This document shows, in pieces, positions 47,354 to 56,996 of a stretch of 64,000 bases of DNA (within the stretch, counting starts at the first letter, position 1; the number at the start of each line of letters is the position of its first letter). The notes beneath the pieces are model-generated. The model ran no database searches. It was not told where the DNA came from and was given only the letters and a program-made list of their open reading frames with translations. Source of the DNA: CAWGMT01 sp963823675 (GTDB taxonomy: Bacteria > Planctomycetota > Planctomycetia > Isosphaerales > Isosphaeraceae); contig CAWGMT010000016.1 of the NCBI GenBank assembly GCA_963823675.1, positions 682,001 to 746,000 on the forward strand, written 5' to 3'. The position numbers were made by a program, and so were the translations under genes.

Positions 47354-49169
47354 GCACCGTCTGGTTCACCCTTTGCCGGTCGCACCTCAGTTCGTGGGGA
47401 GAGGGCCGGAACTCGACGAGTTGCGCTCGTGCTGGCGAAGCAAGAGCGATGGCGGTGTCGTCGCGCTGGTCGGGCTTGGCGGTGCTGGCAAGACCGCAAT
47501 CGCCGCGCGCTTCCTTGAAGAGTTGATTCAACCCGAAAGCCCAGCGCGGCCCGATGGCCTGTTCGTCTGGAGCTTTTATCAGGAGCCCGACGTCGGCCAC
47601 TTCTTGGAAGAGGCCTATCATTACTTCGCCGGGCCTGACGCGCCCACGACCCCGGCGAAAGGCGCGGGCTTACTGCACCTTCTGCGAGATGCTCTGGAAC
47701 GAGGCGGACCTCACTTGCTCGTGCTGGATGGCCTGGAACGCGTCCAGCGCCAGGAAAGTGGCGATTCGGGGTCCTTCGGACAGATCGAAGATCCGCTGCT
47801 CAAGGGGCTCCTGACCCGGATTGCGGAGGGCACCGGCCAGGCGTCAGCCCTGGTGACGAGCCGGTTTCCGCTCTCCGACCTGGCGCCATACCTCAACCAC
47901 GGTTACCGGCACCTGGACATCGAGGGGCTTGACCTGCCCGCGGCCTTGGCCTTGCTGCGCCGCCATGGCGTGCAAGGCGACGACGCGACACTGGCGGTGC
48001 TCGTGGAGTCATACGGAGCACACGCGCTGACCCTGGACCATCTCGGCGGGTTGATCGGACAGTTCCTGGAAGGTGACCCCAGGCGAGCGCCGCTGGCGCC
48101 CGAATTGACCTCGCCCAAGCAGGATCGGCAAGCGCTTCGGCTTGCTCGGTTGTTTCACGCGTACGAGACCCATCTGCCGCCGGCCGAGCTCGCTTTGCTC
48201 TGCCGGCTCTGTTTGCTGGAGCGGAGCGTGAAGCTCGAGCAAATCATCGAGCTGTTCCTCTGCTCTCCCTGCGTTCTGGTCCGGACAGCGCGTGAAATCG
48301 CCGGTAGAATCCCGCATTTTCCGTGGTTGAAGGATCTGGAAGATGATTACAGGATCGAACTGGCGGAGTCGATCCGAGACGTGGTCACGGAAGCCATCCA
48401 GGAGCGGCCGGTCGCTGGTCCGGACGATGTGTTCCGGGAGAGCATCTACCTCGCTGTCGAGCGACAAGTCACGAATCAGGACGCGAACATCGACGACGAT
48501 GTCGAAGAAATCATCCGCCGATATCGTCACGAGAGTCTCGATCTTCCGACGACCGAGCGCCCCCTATCATGGCTCGATCAAGAGCGGCTTCGCGATCTGA
48601 TCGCCCGATACGACAAACTCCGCCAGCATCCCCTGCTTCCCTACAAGGAACCTCCCGAATCGCTCGAGCTTGCGTTTCTCAAAGAGGGATGGATCAATCT
48701 TTCCGAGCTAACCACCGAGGATATAACTCCCGCCGACGTCATGCACGCGTTCTTCAGCGTCAAGCAGCGTTTGCAGCGATTGGCGATCAAGCACGGCGTG
48801 TTGCGGCGCGTCCGCGAATTGTGTCGGCTTCATCAGCAAAAATGGGAGGCAGGCGGTCCGTTGTCGGCGCTGGATTCTGGATCGCTCAGCCAGGTTCTCG
48901 AGGGATTGATCGGGCGTCATCTCGTTCTGAGGGAGGGCAATGGCTCGCTCAGCGTCCACCCCGCGGTGCGCGATTACTTTGGCCAGTTGGCGACCGCGTC
49001 GCAGCGCGGGTTCTGGCACCATTTGATCGGCGAGCAGTTGATCAGACTCGTCCAGCGCCCGGGCCTGCGCCTGCCCACGGATCAGGCATCGCTCGACCTA
49101 GCCTGGATTCCCACGGGTAAAAAAACCGCTAACGGAACCACCGGCTTGCCCGTTTGTTTTTCGCTATAA
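47334..49169 (+). pseudogene. STAND ATPase (NB-ARC/NACHT-like), 5' part interrupted by an IS
   Basis: The start is not fixed; GTG 47334 is the first reasonable one, overlapping the end of lpxB. The ATPase region has VGRGPELDELRSCW, Walker A in VALVGLGGAGKTAIAARFLE, Walker B in HLLVLDGLERVQ, and SALVTSRFPLSDL as a sensor-like element. A helical winged region follows. No N-terminal effector domain is visible. The protein continues to PGLRLPTDQASLDL, where the IS is inserted at CTAG; the last 20 residues before TAA 49169 are encoded by the IS. Joining to 51195 restores LDLVEEAITHAL. STAND proteins act as NTP-driven signalling switches, many in phage defence. Confidence 0.8.
49098..49101. repeat. 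Target-site duplication CTAG, left copy
   Basis: CTAG at the left edge of the IS, identical to the copy at 51192-51195. The duplication length of 4 fits the in-frame restoration of the host gene (GAC CTA GTG GAG). Confidence 0.85.
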
Positions 49170-51191
49170 TCACTATTCGCACGCAGGTTTTCCAGTTTAC
49201 CAACATACTGACGTCCACTCCCACAGATATCTCATGCAGGGCCGTTTATCATCTCAGATCCCCCATTTTGCCGCTGTTTTTGCCCGTCGCCAGGTTGACC
49301 TTGACGCTTTCTCCCCAATCTGACATTTGGGGACTATGTTTACCAGTGAACCCAAAGAGCTAACGGACCTCTCCCGCCTCTTCCTCGAGCCCACCAACGC
49401 TACCCACCGTCAGTACGAAGCTCTCCGCGCCTTCTTCGTCGATCGCCTCCCCAGCGCCGAGGCCGCTCATCGCTTCGGTTACACCCCAGGGAGCTTCCGA
49501 GTCCTCGTCCACCAATTCCGCCAGAGTCCCCGACGCGACTTCTTCCTCAAGCCGGCCAAAGGACCCCAGTCCGCTCCGAAGACCGATCCCGTACGCTACC
49601 GCGTCATCGCCCTGCGCAAAGAGAATCTCTCGATCTACGACATCAGCCGCAATCTGGCCCACGAAGGACACCCTCTCAGTCCGGTCGCCGTTGGACAGAT
49701 TCTCAAGGACGAAGGATTCGCCCGGTTGCCGCGCCGGGCTGACGATGAGCGCCCACCCGGGTCGCGGCCAACCACGGCCGATGTCGCCGATGTCCGGCAA
49801 CTGGATCTGAGCCCGCAGTCGTTCCGCACCAAATTCGGCGGTCTGTTTCTCTTCCTGCCCATGCTTGCCTCAATCCCTATCGATCGTATTCTTCGTGAGT
49901 CGGGGTTTCCTGGTTCGGAGATGATTCCACCCGGCGCCGCCCTCCGCTCACTGTTGGCTTTGAAGCTCTTCGGGACGGCGCGCCACGGGCACGTCATGAG
50001 CGTGGTCTTGGACCAGGGGTTGGCCCTCTTCGCTGGCTTGAACGTCATCCCCAAGCGATCGTTCTTGACCGAGTACAGTTGCCGGATCGACCCGACTTGT
50101 TATCCCGAGCTGATGCGCCGCTGGTTCGACGCCGTGGGCCGGCTCGGTCTGCCGCGCGGTCATTCCTTCGACCTGGATTTTCACACCATCCCCTTTCATG
50201 GCGAGGATGCTCTTATCGAGAAGCACTACGTGTCCAAGCGGAGTCGGCGACAGAAGGGCATTCTGGCCTTCCTGGTGCAGGACGCCGAGACTCGCGTCTT
50301 TTGCTACGCCAACGGAGAATTGCGTAAAGATCAGCAGAACGACGAGATCCTCCGCTTCGTCCGGTTCTGGAAGAAACGGACGGGGCGGCACCCGGAAGAA
50401 CTGATTTTCGATTCCAAGTTGACGACCTATGCCAAGCTCAACGAGCTCAACCGGCTGGGGATTCAATTCATCACGCTGCGCCGGCGCTCCCCGGGGCTGG
50501 TACGGGAGATCGACCAGACGCCTCCGTCGGCATGGCGACGGATCGAGTTGAAGGGGGTCTCGCGCCAGTACACGACTCCGCGGATTCTCGATCGGCGGAT
50601 CACGCTGTCCGATTACGACGGTCCTGTGCGCCAGGTGATCGTCACCGACTTGGGTCACGAGGAGCCGACGATCCTCCTGACCAATCAACTGACACGGACG
50701 GCATCCAAACTGGTGGGGCGGTACGCCCAGCGGATGATCATCGAGAACAGCATCGCGGATGGGATCGACTTCTTTCACATGGATGCTTTGTCCTCGGCCG
50801 TAGCGATGAAAGTCAACTGCGACCTGCAACTGACTCTGATGGCCAGCAGCCTCTACCGGCTGCTGGCCGGCCGCATCGGTCGGGGCTACGAGCGCACTGA
50901 GTCGCGGCATCTGTTCCGCGACTTCGTGGACGCCACGGCCGAAGTCAACGTCAAGGAATCGAGTATTGTGGTGCGGTACCAGAAGCGTGCTCATAACCCC
51001 TTGCTCATCGCGGCCGGCTTTGATACGACGGACGTGGCGATTCCCTGGCTGGGGCGAAAGCGGCTGCAACTGGTGTTCGGATAGTACCTTCTCCGTGGTG
51101 TAAAGCCAAATCGCTAACACATTGTCTACTTTTTATATATAAGCGTATATGGTCTATTTGTTAGGGTGAAAAGGGAGCATGGGAATCCAGG
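49102..51191 (+). mobile_element. Complete insertion sequence with 12-base inverted ends
   Basis: The 2,090-base element ends in CCTGGATTCCCA (49102-49113) and its exact reverse complement (51180-51191), and is flanked by CTAG on both sides. It carries one transposase gene on the plus strand. The IS disrupts a STAND ATPase-TPR gene; removing it and one CTAG restores the frame. CTAG is a hot spot sequence for several IS groups. I could not assign the family by sequence alone. Confidence 0.9.
49336..51084 (+). CDS. DDE transposase of the insertion sequence
   Basis: The 582-residue protein has an N-terminal helix-turn-helix region (AEAAHRFGYTPGSFRVLVHQ) and a second (LSIYDISRNLAHEGHPLS), then an RNase H-like DDE domain: Asp in HSFDLDFHTIPFHGED, Asp in LIFDSKLTTYAKL, and a Glu in AQRMIIENSIADGIDFFH. 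ATG 49336 is chosen (GGGGACT upstream); a TTG at 49327 is possible. The length is greater than usual for IS5 transposases, and resembles the IS4/IS1634-like range. The frame is intact, so the element may be active. Confidence 0.85.
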   Translation: MFTSEPKELTDLSRLFLEPTNATHRQYEALRAFFVDRLPSAEAAHRFGYTPGSFRVLVHQFRQSPRRDFFLKPAKGPQSAPKTDPVRYRVIALRKENLSIYDISRNLAHEGHPLSPVAVGQILKDEGFARLPRRADDERPPGSRPTTADVADVRQLDLSPQSFRTKFGGLFLFLPMLASIPIDRILRESGFPGSEMIPPGAALRSLLALKLFGTARHGHVMSVVLDQGLALFAGLNVIPKRSFLTEYSCRIDPTCYPELMRRWFDAVGRLGLPRGHSFDLDFHTIPFHGEDALIEKHYVSKRSRRQKGILAFLVQDAETRVFCYANGELRKDQQNDEILRFVRFWKKRTGRHPEELIFDSKLTTYAKLNELNRLGIQFITLRRRSPGLVREIDQTPPSAWRRIELKGVSRQYTTPRILDRRITLSDYDGPVRQVIVTDLGHEEPTILLTNQLTRTASKLVGRYAQRMIIENSIADGIDFFHMDALSSAVAMKVNCDLQLTLMASSLYRLLAGRIGRGYERTESRHLFRDFVDATAEVNVKESSIVVRYQKRAHNPLLIAAGFDTTDVAIPWLGRKRLQLVFG

Positions 51192-51195
51192 CTAG
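51192..51195. repeat. Target-site duplication CTAG, right copy
   Basis: CTAG directly after the right inverted end, matching 49098-49101. Confidence 0.85.
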
Positions 51196-52187
51196 TGGAG
51201 GAAGCGATTACCCATGCACTCAATGCAGGGGAATCTGCCAAGGCCTTGAATCTTTATACACATGTACTTGGTGGGCATCGGCACCTCGCGTGGAAGCTGG
51301 GCGAGATGGCTCGCGGATTGAGGATCGTCCGCAAGTTCAGCCCCTGTCCTGATCGCTGGGCTTTGGGGTGGTACCTTCGCGCGCTGGGGGAGATGGAAGA
51401 AGCCTTTGAACAAAACAACTTTTCGTTCTTCCGCGCGGACATCCGCCTGCTTCAAGGTCGATTGACCCAGGTCGAAGCAGAGGGCGATCCCGCTCGGACC
51501 GCCATCGCCGAGTTCCTCATGGGCCGGACGACCAAATTGCCGTCTTTTCCACTTGGCTGCGCAATCCCTCGGGCCCAGCTTCTGCTCTATCTCGGACGTA
51601 CCGGTCAAGCGTGGCTCTCCGAAGCGCAGCCCGAGCAGGTATACGAGATGATCGGCTGGGCCGATGACAAGGCGCGCTGTGAGTTAATTCGGGCCGAGAC
51701 GGCGTCTTTGATGGGCGATGAGGACGCGAGTCGCCAGGCGCTCGACGCGGCCGCCCGCTGGTCGCTCCACTCGGGGTCTGTGGAGCATCTCTGTCTTTAT
51801 CATCTCGTTCGCTCTCGTCTCTTGAAGCGAGCGAGCGAGACCCAGGCCGCCTGGCTTGCCGTGAACGAGGGCCTGCACATCGCCCGGCAGAGCGGGCTGG
51901 GTCTCTATATGGTCGAGCTCTTGTGCGGCCGGGCCGAGCTGCTGCTGGATCGTTCGCAACCGATCGAGGCCGAGGGGCCGGCACGCGAGGCGAAGCGGTT
52001 TGCCTCGATGGTGGAATGTCAGTTTCTCTGGGGAGCGGCGCAGGCTGGCCACCTCCTGGGCAAAGCACTGATCGGGCAAAGACGTTCGGACGAGGCACGA
52101 GCAATCCTGGAGGAGACCCGAACGCTCCGGCTGAGCATCGGCGACCCTCGGGTGGAGCAAACCGAAGGCTTGATCAGAACCTTGTAG
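51195..52187 (+). pseudogene. STAND ATPase gene, 3' part (helical TPR-like region)
   Basis: This is the downstream part of the gene interrupted at 49101. It continues VEEAITHALNAGESAKALNL and GGHRHLAWKLGEMARGLRIV, then LGWYLRALGEMEEAF and further TPR-like helical pairs (ARCELIRAETASLMGDEDAS, AWLAVNEGLHIARQSGLGLY, LLGKALIGQRRSDEARAILE) to TAG at 52185-52187. GTG at 51195 is a frame-consistent Val, not a true start. TPR-type sensor regions at the C-terminus are typical of STAND proteins. Whether this part is translated is doubtful. Confidence 0.75.
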
Positions 52188-52278
52188 CCAGGTCAGCGGT
52201 CGCTGATCGGGTGGCTTTCAATCCACCGCTTGTGCTAGAGCCCGCCGCAGTTCGAGTGTCCATAGATATGAGTCGTGA

Positions 52279-53721
52279 TCAGGGCAGTCCAGGGGGATTG
52301 GCCGATTCTTCGGTTGATTCTGGTTCATCAGGCAGGTTGAGTTCCTTGATCCGGCGATAAAGACGCGGGCGGGAGATCCCCAGTAAATCAGCGGCCCGCG
52401 ACTTGTTTCTCCTCGCCTGGCGTAATGCGGTTTCGATCAGGCGGCGCTCGACCTGCGTCAAGATCTCGTCGAGCGGTTCGATCGGGCCTGGGGCGGCCGG
52501 AGGAGCGAAGCCAGCTCCTAAATTGCCGCGAATCACCGCAGGCAAATCGTCCGGCTCGACCACGGGGCTCTGGCTTCTGGGACGAGCGTGAGCGTACTCG
52601 ACGACGCGAGCCAGCTCGCGGAGATTTCCAGGCCAGTCGTACTCTAGGAGGGCCCGAATCGCCTGGGGTGAGAAGCCGGTTCGTTGTTCTCCGCCGCGCT
52701 GGTTGGCACGTTCCAGCAGGTGCTGTGCGAGCACGGGAAGCTCATCACGGCGCTCGCGCAGGGGACGGGTCCGAAGGACCAGTCCGGTCAGGGCGAAATA
52801 AAGCTCGGCTCGAAGCTGTTCATTCTGCAGGGCGACTTCGGGGTCGTTGACCGTGGTTGCAAGCAGCCGGACGCGGACGTCGAGCGCGGCGACCAATCGC
52901 GCCTGGAGGTCGCGCGGAAGCAAGACAATCTCGCGAATCAACAAGGTCGAGCCGTCCACAAATGAGAGCCTGGGCCTCAATGGGCCGACCGGAGTTGAGC
53001 CAACCGCGCCTTCACGAGCTGGCTGTCGATCGCCGCCGAACAACTCGCGCTCCAGGATCTCGGCCGGCAGCGCCTCGCAGTCAAACGGAACCAGGGGTTG
53101 CTGGCAGTTGGGTCCCTGCTGGTGGATCGTGCGAGCGACCTGGTGCTTTCCTGTTCCCGATTCGCCGACGATCAGCACGGGGATGGTCGATCTAGCGGCG
53201 AGACGCACCTGGTTGAGAAGCCGGTTGTGACACGGCCCGGAGCCGAGCAATCCGTCGAACCCATGCTCGTTGTAAAGCTCTCGACGGATTTCGAGAAGCT
53301 CGGTGTGAAGTTGATTCGCGACCGTGTCGGGGACGCTGGGCTGGCAATTCCCCTCTCGCACCTGGCCGAGAAGCCCGATCAAGGTGCCCTGATTGTCGCA
53401 GCAAGGCCAGAACTCGATCCGGCGCCAGATCCGCTCACCGGCGGCGTGGAGAATGAGCGCGGAAGTGCCGGCGGGCTGGCCGGCCAATGATTCTGGCGGC
53501 GGATAAAAGCTTGCAGCCAGATCAGCCAGATCACCCTCGCGCGTGGGCGAATGGGCCTGGCATGCTAATCCCAGCACCGACTCCGCGGGGTAGCCGGTTA
53601 ACAATTCCCACGCCCGATTCACCCAGATCAACTTGAGCTCTGCATCAAGCCAGAAAATCGGCTCGCGCGCCTGCTGCAAGAGCGGATTCAGCTCGAATGG
53701 GACCACGCGTGGAGGCGGCAT
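52279..53721 (-). CDS. PAS-AAA+-Fis regulator, EBP-like with altered GAFTGA and Walker B
   Basis: The 480-residue protein has an N-terminal PAS domain (FWLDAELKLIWVNRAWELLT), an AAA+ domain of the sigma54 activator type (VLIVGESGTGKHQVARTIHQ, FSPQAIRALLEYDWPGNLRE), and a Fis-type HTH (ALRQARRNKSRAADLLGISR). Two features needed for sigma54 remodelling are not normal: the GAFTGA loop reads GAVGST in REGAVGSTPVG, and Walker B LFLDEI reads LLIREI, with Arg in place of Asp. It may thus regulate without ATP-driven sigma54 activation. It converges with the STAND gene, 91 bases away. Confidence 0.85.
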   Translation of the reverse strand: MPPPRVVPFELNPLLQQAREPIFWLDAELKLIWVNRAWELLTGYPAESVLGLACQAHSPTREGDLADLAASFYPPPESLAGQPAGTSALILHAAGERIWRRIEFWPCCDNQGTLIGLLGQVREGNCQPSVPDTVANQLHTELLEIRRELYNEHGFDGLLGSGPCHNRLLNQVRLAARSTIPVLIVGESGTGKHQVARTIHQQGPNCQQPLVPFDCEALPAEILERELFGGDRQPAREGAVGSTPVGPLRPRLSFVDGSTLLIREIVLLPRDLQARLVAALDVRVRLLATTVNDPEVALQNEQLRAELYFALTGLVLRTRPLRERRDELPVLAQHLLERANQRGGEQRTGFSPQAIRALLEYDWPGNLRELARVVEYAHARPRSQSPVVEPDDLPAVIRGNLGAGFAPPAAPGPIEPLDEILTQVERRLIETALRQARRNKSRAADLLGISRPRLYRRIKELNLPDEPESTEESANPPGLP

Positions 53722-53892
53722 GGAAGTTATGGTCTACTGAAAGGGAGATGCCCGGGTGAAGTACGTTACGAGCTCACCGCCGAAAGCGTGAAAAAAGCCC
53801 TTACGTCACCAGACCGGTCGTCCAGTTACCGTGCACCCCAGGATCGCCGGGTCCTGATTTCAAGGCAAGGAAAAAGCAAGAAACGGGAAAAG

Positions 53893-55066
53893 ATGCAACC
53901 CAATCCAACCGCCTCCGGGATATGTGCCGTCGCCCTGGACGGAGGGACAACCAATACGCGAGCCCGCTTGCTATGGGGGAGGCAAATCGTCGCCACGGTG
54001 CGGCGCTCGGTCGGAGTTCGGGACAACTTGCCGCAGGGGTCTTCCGAGTCGAACCACTCTGGATGTTATCAGATCTCAGCACCGCCCTTCCCGACGGGGG
54101 ACCGCACGCTCCTGGCCCGGGCGGTCCGCGAGGCCCTCGACGCCCTCCTTCACCCAGCTTCACCGTCAGTGGACACTGCGAGCACGAACGGCCCGTTGCG
54201 ACCGGAGTTCATCGTCGCGGCCGGCATGCTTTCGTCCGAGCTAGGGCTCTTGGCTGTCCCGCATGTGGATGCCCCCGCAGGACCAGACGACGTGGCTCGC
54301 GGAATCACCATGACCTGCATCCCCGAGATTTCGGAGCTTCCGATCTATTTCATTCCCGGTATTCGGACTTCCCCGACCGATGGTCTGGACGGGTGGTTTG
54401 CGGCCGACGTGATGCGCGGCGAGGAGAGCGAGACCTGGGGTGCCTACACGACGCTCCAACAGGCAGGGGCGATCGAGTCGGAAGGGTGGCAGGCGTTTCT
54501 CTGGCCGGGCTCACACACCAAGCTTGTCGAAGTCGACGGTGCCGGCCGCATCACCCGTAGCCATACGAGTTTGGCGGGCGAATTACTTCAGGTCGTGGCG
54601 CGGCACACGCTCTTGGCTGCCAGCTTGCCGGGGGAGTTGCCCGGTGAGGTCGACCGCGACGCAGCGGAGGCGGGGGGCCGTGCCGCCGCGCGCGATGGAC
54701 TGGGGCGCGCCGCATTCCTGGTGCGGATTGCCGCCTTAACCCAAGCTCTAAACGCTCACGAGCGGGCATCGTTCTGGATTGGCGCCGTAGTCCAGAGCGA
54801 CGTTCAACTGCCTGGCCCGCCATTCTATTCTCGCGCCGGGCCGTCCCGTCTGGATCGGTGGCCGCGAGCCGTTGCGGTCTCTGTACACAACCTGGCTCGG
54901 TCGTCGGCATATGGGAATGGTCGCGCCCTTGGATCACGCGCTCGCTGACGAAGCTTCGGCCTTGGGCGCGCTTGAGACCGTGTTGCGGCGATTCGCGCTT
55001 GACCGCTCGCCGGAAAACGCGTGTGAGGCGAATTCATGGATCATCCGGCCCGAGAGCGCACGTTGA
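53893..55066 (+). CDS. dgoK: 2-dehydro-3-deoxygalactonokinase; frameshift at 54803
   Basis: DgoK phosphorylates 2-keto-3-deoxygalactonate in galactonate catabolism. ATG 53893 gives AVALDGGTTNTRARLL (usually DWGTTNTR; here DGGTTNTR), then VAAGMLSSELGL, IYFIPGIRTSP, MRGEESETWGAY, and FLWPGSHTKLVEVDGAG. After AVVQSDV the frame breaks, and the expected end appears in another frame: NCLARHSILAPGRPVWIGG, then EPLRSLYTTWLGRRH and DHALADEASALGALE. One extra T at 54803-54804 accounts for it (GACGTTCAAC for GACGTCAAC). No other galactonate gene is adjacent. Confidence 0.85.
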
Positions 55067-55097
55067 TCGGGAAGGCCGCTTCGGCCGGGAGCTCAAC

Positions 55098-55901
55098 TCA
55101 GCCCTGGTTGAAGCGGCTCCAGGACCAGACGACCTGGCCGATGATTGTGTGGCTCCCCGACTCGCCGAGCTCGACGGGTATCAGGGGGAACTCGCGGCCG
55201 GGATTGTTGGGCCGCAAGATGACATGCCGGCCGCTGACGTCGAGCCAGCGGATCATCGGTACGCCATCCGGGCAAGCCGCCACGATTCGCCCATGAAGCT
55301 TCAGGGGATCGGTGACGGACCGATCCACGGCGACGATCGAACCGGCGGGCAAAATGGGATTCATGGCGTCGTCGACCAAGCGAGTGCCGACTGTCGCTGC
55401 GGGGTTGGGCAGCCAGTGACGGTAAGCCATCACGTGCCCTTCCTGCCGGGCTTGATCCAGGACCGCATGGCCAATCACCGAGAGCGGATAGATGCCGATG
55501 GCGACGAACTCCGAGGCCTCGGCGTTAGGCAGGTTCTCGGGAGCCACGACGACCACTTCGTTCGAGGAACGCTCGAGCTCTTCGAGGCCGCGGCGGATCA
55601 TCTCGACCGGGGACAGCTCCGACAGCCGGCGATCGTCGTTGGAATGACGAAACCTGGCGCCCTCGCCAGTGAGGAGCCACTCGGGGTTAGCTCCAGTCTG
55701 CTCAATGAATGCGAGCAAGACTTCTGCGGGAACGGTGACGCCCGTCTCGTAGTTGTACCAGGTCCTGGCGGGCAAATTGAGGCGGCGCGCCAGCTCGGGC
55801 CCACCGTGCTCACCAAAAATCTCCTGCCGGATCTCTCTCAAGCGACGCGACAGAGACGCCTTGACATTCACTCGGATTTTCGGAGTCTTTTTACGAGCCA
55901 C
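55098..55901 (-). CDS. HTH/S24-like regulator (LexA/CI-type) without catalytic Ser and Lys
   Basis: The 267-residue protein has an N-terminal XRE-type HTH (GPELARRLNLPARTWYNYET, about residues 30-85) and a C-terminal S24-peptidase-like domain (about 130-265). In LexA/CI the catalytic Ser is in a DSMEP motif; here the sequence is RLVDDAMNPILPAGSIVAVD, with Ala179 in its place. The catalytic Lys region reads PMIRWLD with Arg218. The fold and dimerising region are kept, so this should be a repressor that cannot cleave itself. GTG 55901 is the start. It is separated from the dgoK stop by 31 bases, converging. Confidence 0.85.
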   Translation of the reverse strand: MARKKTPKIRVNVKASLSRRLREIRQEIFGEHGGPELARRLNLPARTWYNYETGVTVPAEVLLAFIEQTGANPEWLLTGEGARFRHSNDDRRLSELSPVEMIRRGLEELERSSNEVVVVAPENLPNAEASEFVAIGIYPLSVIGHAVLDQARQEGHVMAYRHWLPNPAATVGTRLVDDAMNPILPAGSIVAVDRSVTDPLKLHGRIVAACPDGVPMIRWLDVSGRHVILRPNNPGREFPLIPVELGESGSHTIIGQVVWSWSRFNQG

Positions 55902-56282
55902 AGTGCTCTATCCCGCTAACGGGAACCCCCTCAAGATCGGCCAGATTTGACCGTCATCATCGATTATTCGCGGGCACCGACCGACGAATCGGCGGATGAA
56001 CGGCCTGATCATGTCAAGTAGATAGAAGCGCAGTCGGTTTCTTTTGGCAGGCCCCGCTCGGTTGGCACGGCCCGGAGAAGTCAAATTAGCACAATTCTCC
56101 CTGAGAGTCATTAGTTTCATTGACAAACGATCGAGATAAAGCCAGCTGCGGCTAAAAAAATGGAACCGCGCATCAGTTCGCGTTCATTTTTAGCTACAAA
56201 TGTTCGCTGCAATCTACGCGGGAGCCGCAATGCTGGTCGGACAGTGTCGCTTCTCATGAACGAGCGTCGTTCTGAGTCATTG
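55902..56282. other. Intergenic region, about 380 bases
   Basis: This lies upstream of the S24-like regulator, and downstream of the DUF59 gene on the same strand. It should hold the regulator's promoter and possibly an autoregulatory operator. A small palindrome (AGCCAGCTGCGGCT at about 56141) is followed by A7; read on the minus strand the T-run comes before the stem, so it is not a terminator for the SUF operon. No clear terminator was found. Confidence 0.35.
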
Positions 56283-56582
56283 TCAAAAGAAGCCCAACTG
56301 ATCCCGCGCGGCGTCGCTCATCTTGTCGGGAGACCAGGGAGGAGACATCACGAGGCGGACATTCGCCTTGGCAATTCCCGGTACGGACTCGAGTGCTTTG
56401 ACGGCACCCTGCAGAATCTCGGGGCCTGCCGGGCACGCTGGCGACGTCAGTGTCATTTCGACGTCCACTTGATCGTCGCGGCTCTGGATCGAGTAGACCA
56501 ATCCGAGATCGATCACGTTGACGTGCAGTTCCGGATCTTTGACTGTGCGTAAGGCCGCTAGCAGAGTTTCTTGATCGATCAT
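56283..56582 (-). CDS. DUF59/MIP18-family Fe-S assembly protein, SUF operon
   Basis: From ATG 56582 (CAGGAG about 9 bases before) the protein has 99 residues. It has the DUF59 start (LLAALRTVKDPELHVNVIDL), GLVYSIQSRDDQVDVEMTL, and TSPACPAGPEILQGAVKAL with the conserved Cys that may bind or pass on an Fe-S cluster. Such proteins (SufT/PaaD-like) are common in SUF operons and act in Fe-S maturation. It is the last gene of the SUF operon, 99 bases after the Rieske gene. Confidence 0.88.
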   Translation of the reverse strand: MIDQETLLAALRTVKDPELHVNVIDLGLVYSIQSRDDQVDVEMTLTSPACPAGPEILQGAVKALESVPGIAKANVRLVMSPPWSPDKMSDAARDQLGFF

Positions 56583-56681
56583 GGCTTGAACTCCTGGGGA
56601 CAAAACGCGCTCGCCGTTCGCGGCGCCTGGGCTGGGGAAAAAGCTTCGCGCCGATGGACTTGATGAGCGGCTTCTGGCCTC

Positions 56682-56996
56682 TCACTCGTTGATTGCGATG
56701 TAAACATCATCGCCGCGAACTTCGACGGAATGGACGGCCACGGGTTCAATGGCGGGCATGCACAGGGGACGGCCGGTCCTGAGATCGAATCGAGCGCCGT
56801 GGCGGGGGCATTGGATTTCGCAGTCCATCAATTCACCTTCGGCGAGTGGACCGCCGTCGTGGGTGCAAATATCGTCAATCGCGTAGTAGGCGCCCGCGAC
56901 CTGGAACAGAGCAATCGCCCGGCCGTCAACCTCGAGCACTTTCCTGCCCCCCGCGGGCAGCTCGTTACGAGTCGCTACTTTGACGAATGCTGACAT
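56682..56996 (-). CDS. Rieske-type [2Fe-2S] ferredoxin
   Basis: The 104-residue protein has both halves of the Rieske site: CTHDGGPLAEG and CPRHGARFDLRTG (C-x-H ... C-x2-H). It is a soluble ferredoxin without a membrane anchor. Location in the SUF operon suggests a redox function in cluster assembly or in a linked oxygenase. ATG 56996 lies inside the end of sufE (32-base overlap), so translation is coupled. Confidence 0.92.
   Translation of the reverse strand: MSAFVKVATRNELPAGGRKVLEVDGRAIALFQVAGAYYAIDDICTHDGGPLAEGELMDCEIQCPRHGARFDLRTGRPLCMPAIEPVAVHSVEVRGDDVYIAINE

Noticed and set aside
45972..49169. A single 1,065-codon frame that would fuse LpxB with a STAND ATPase.
   Set aside because: The true LpxB C-terminus (AVAALEAVRSLVAQPG...) is found in another frame after a CG-repeat expansion; the fusion is a by-product of the shift.
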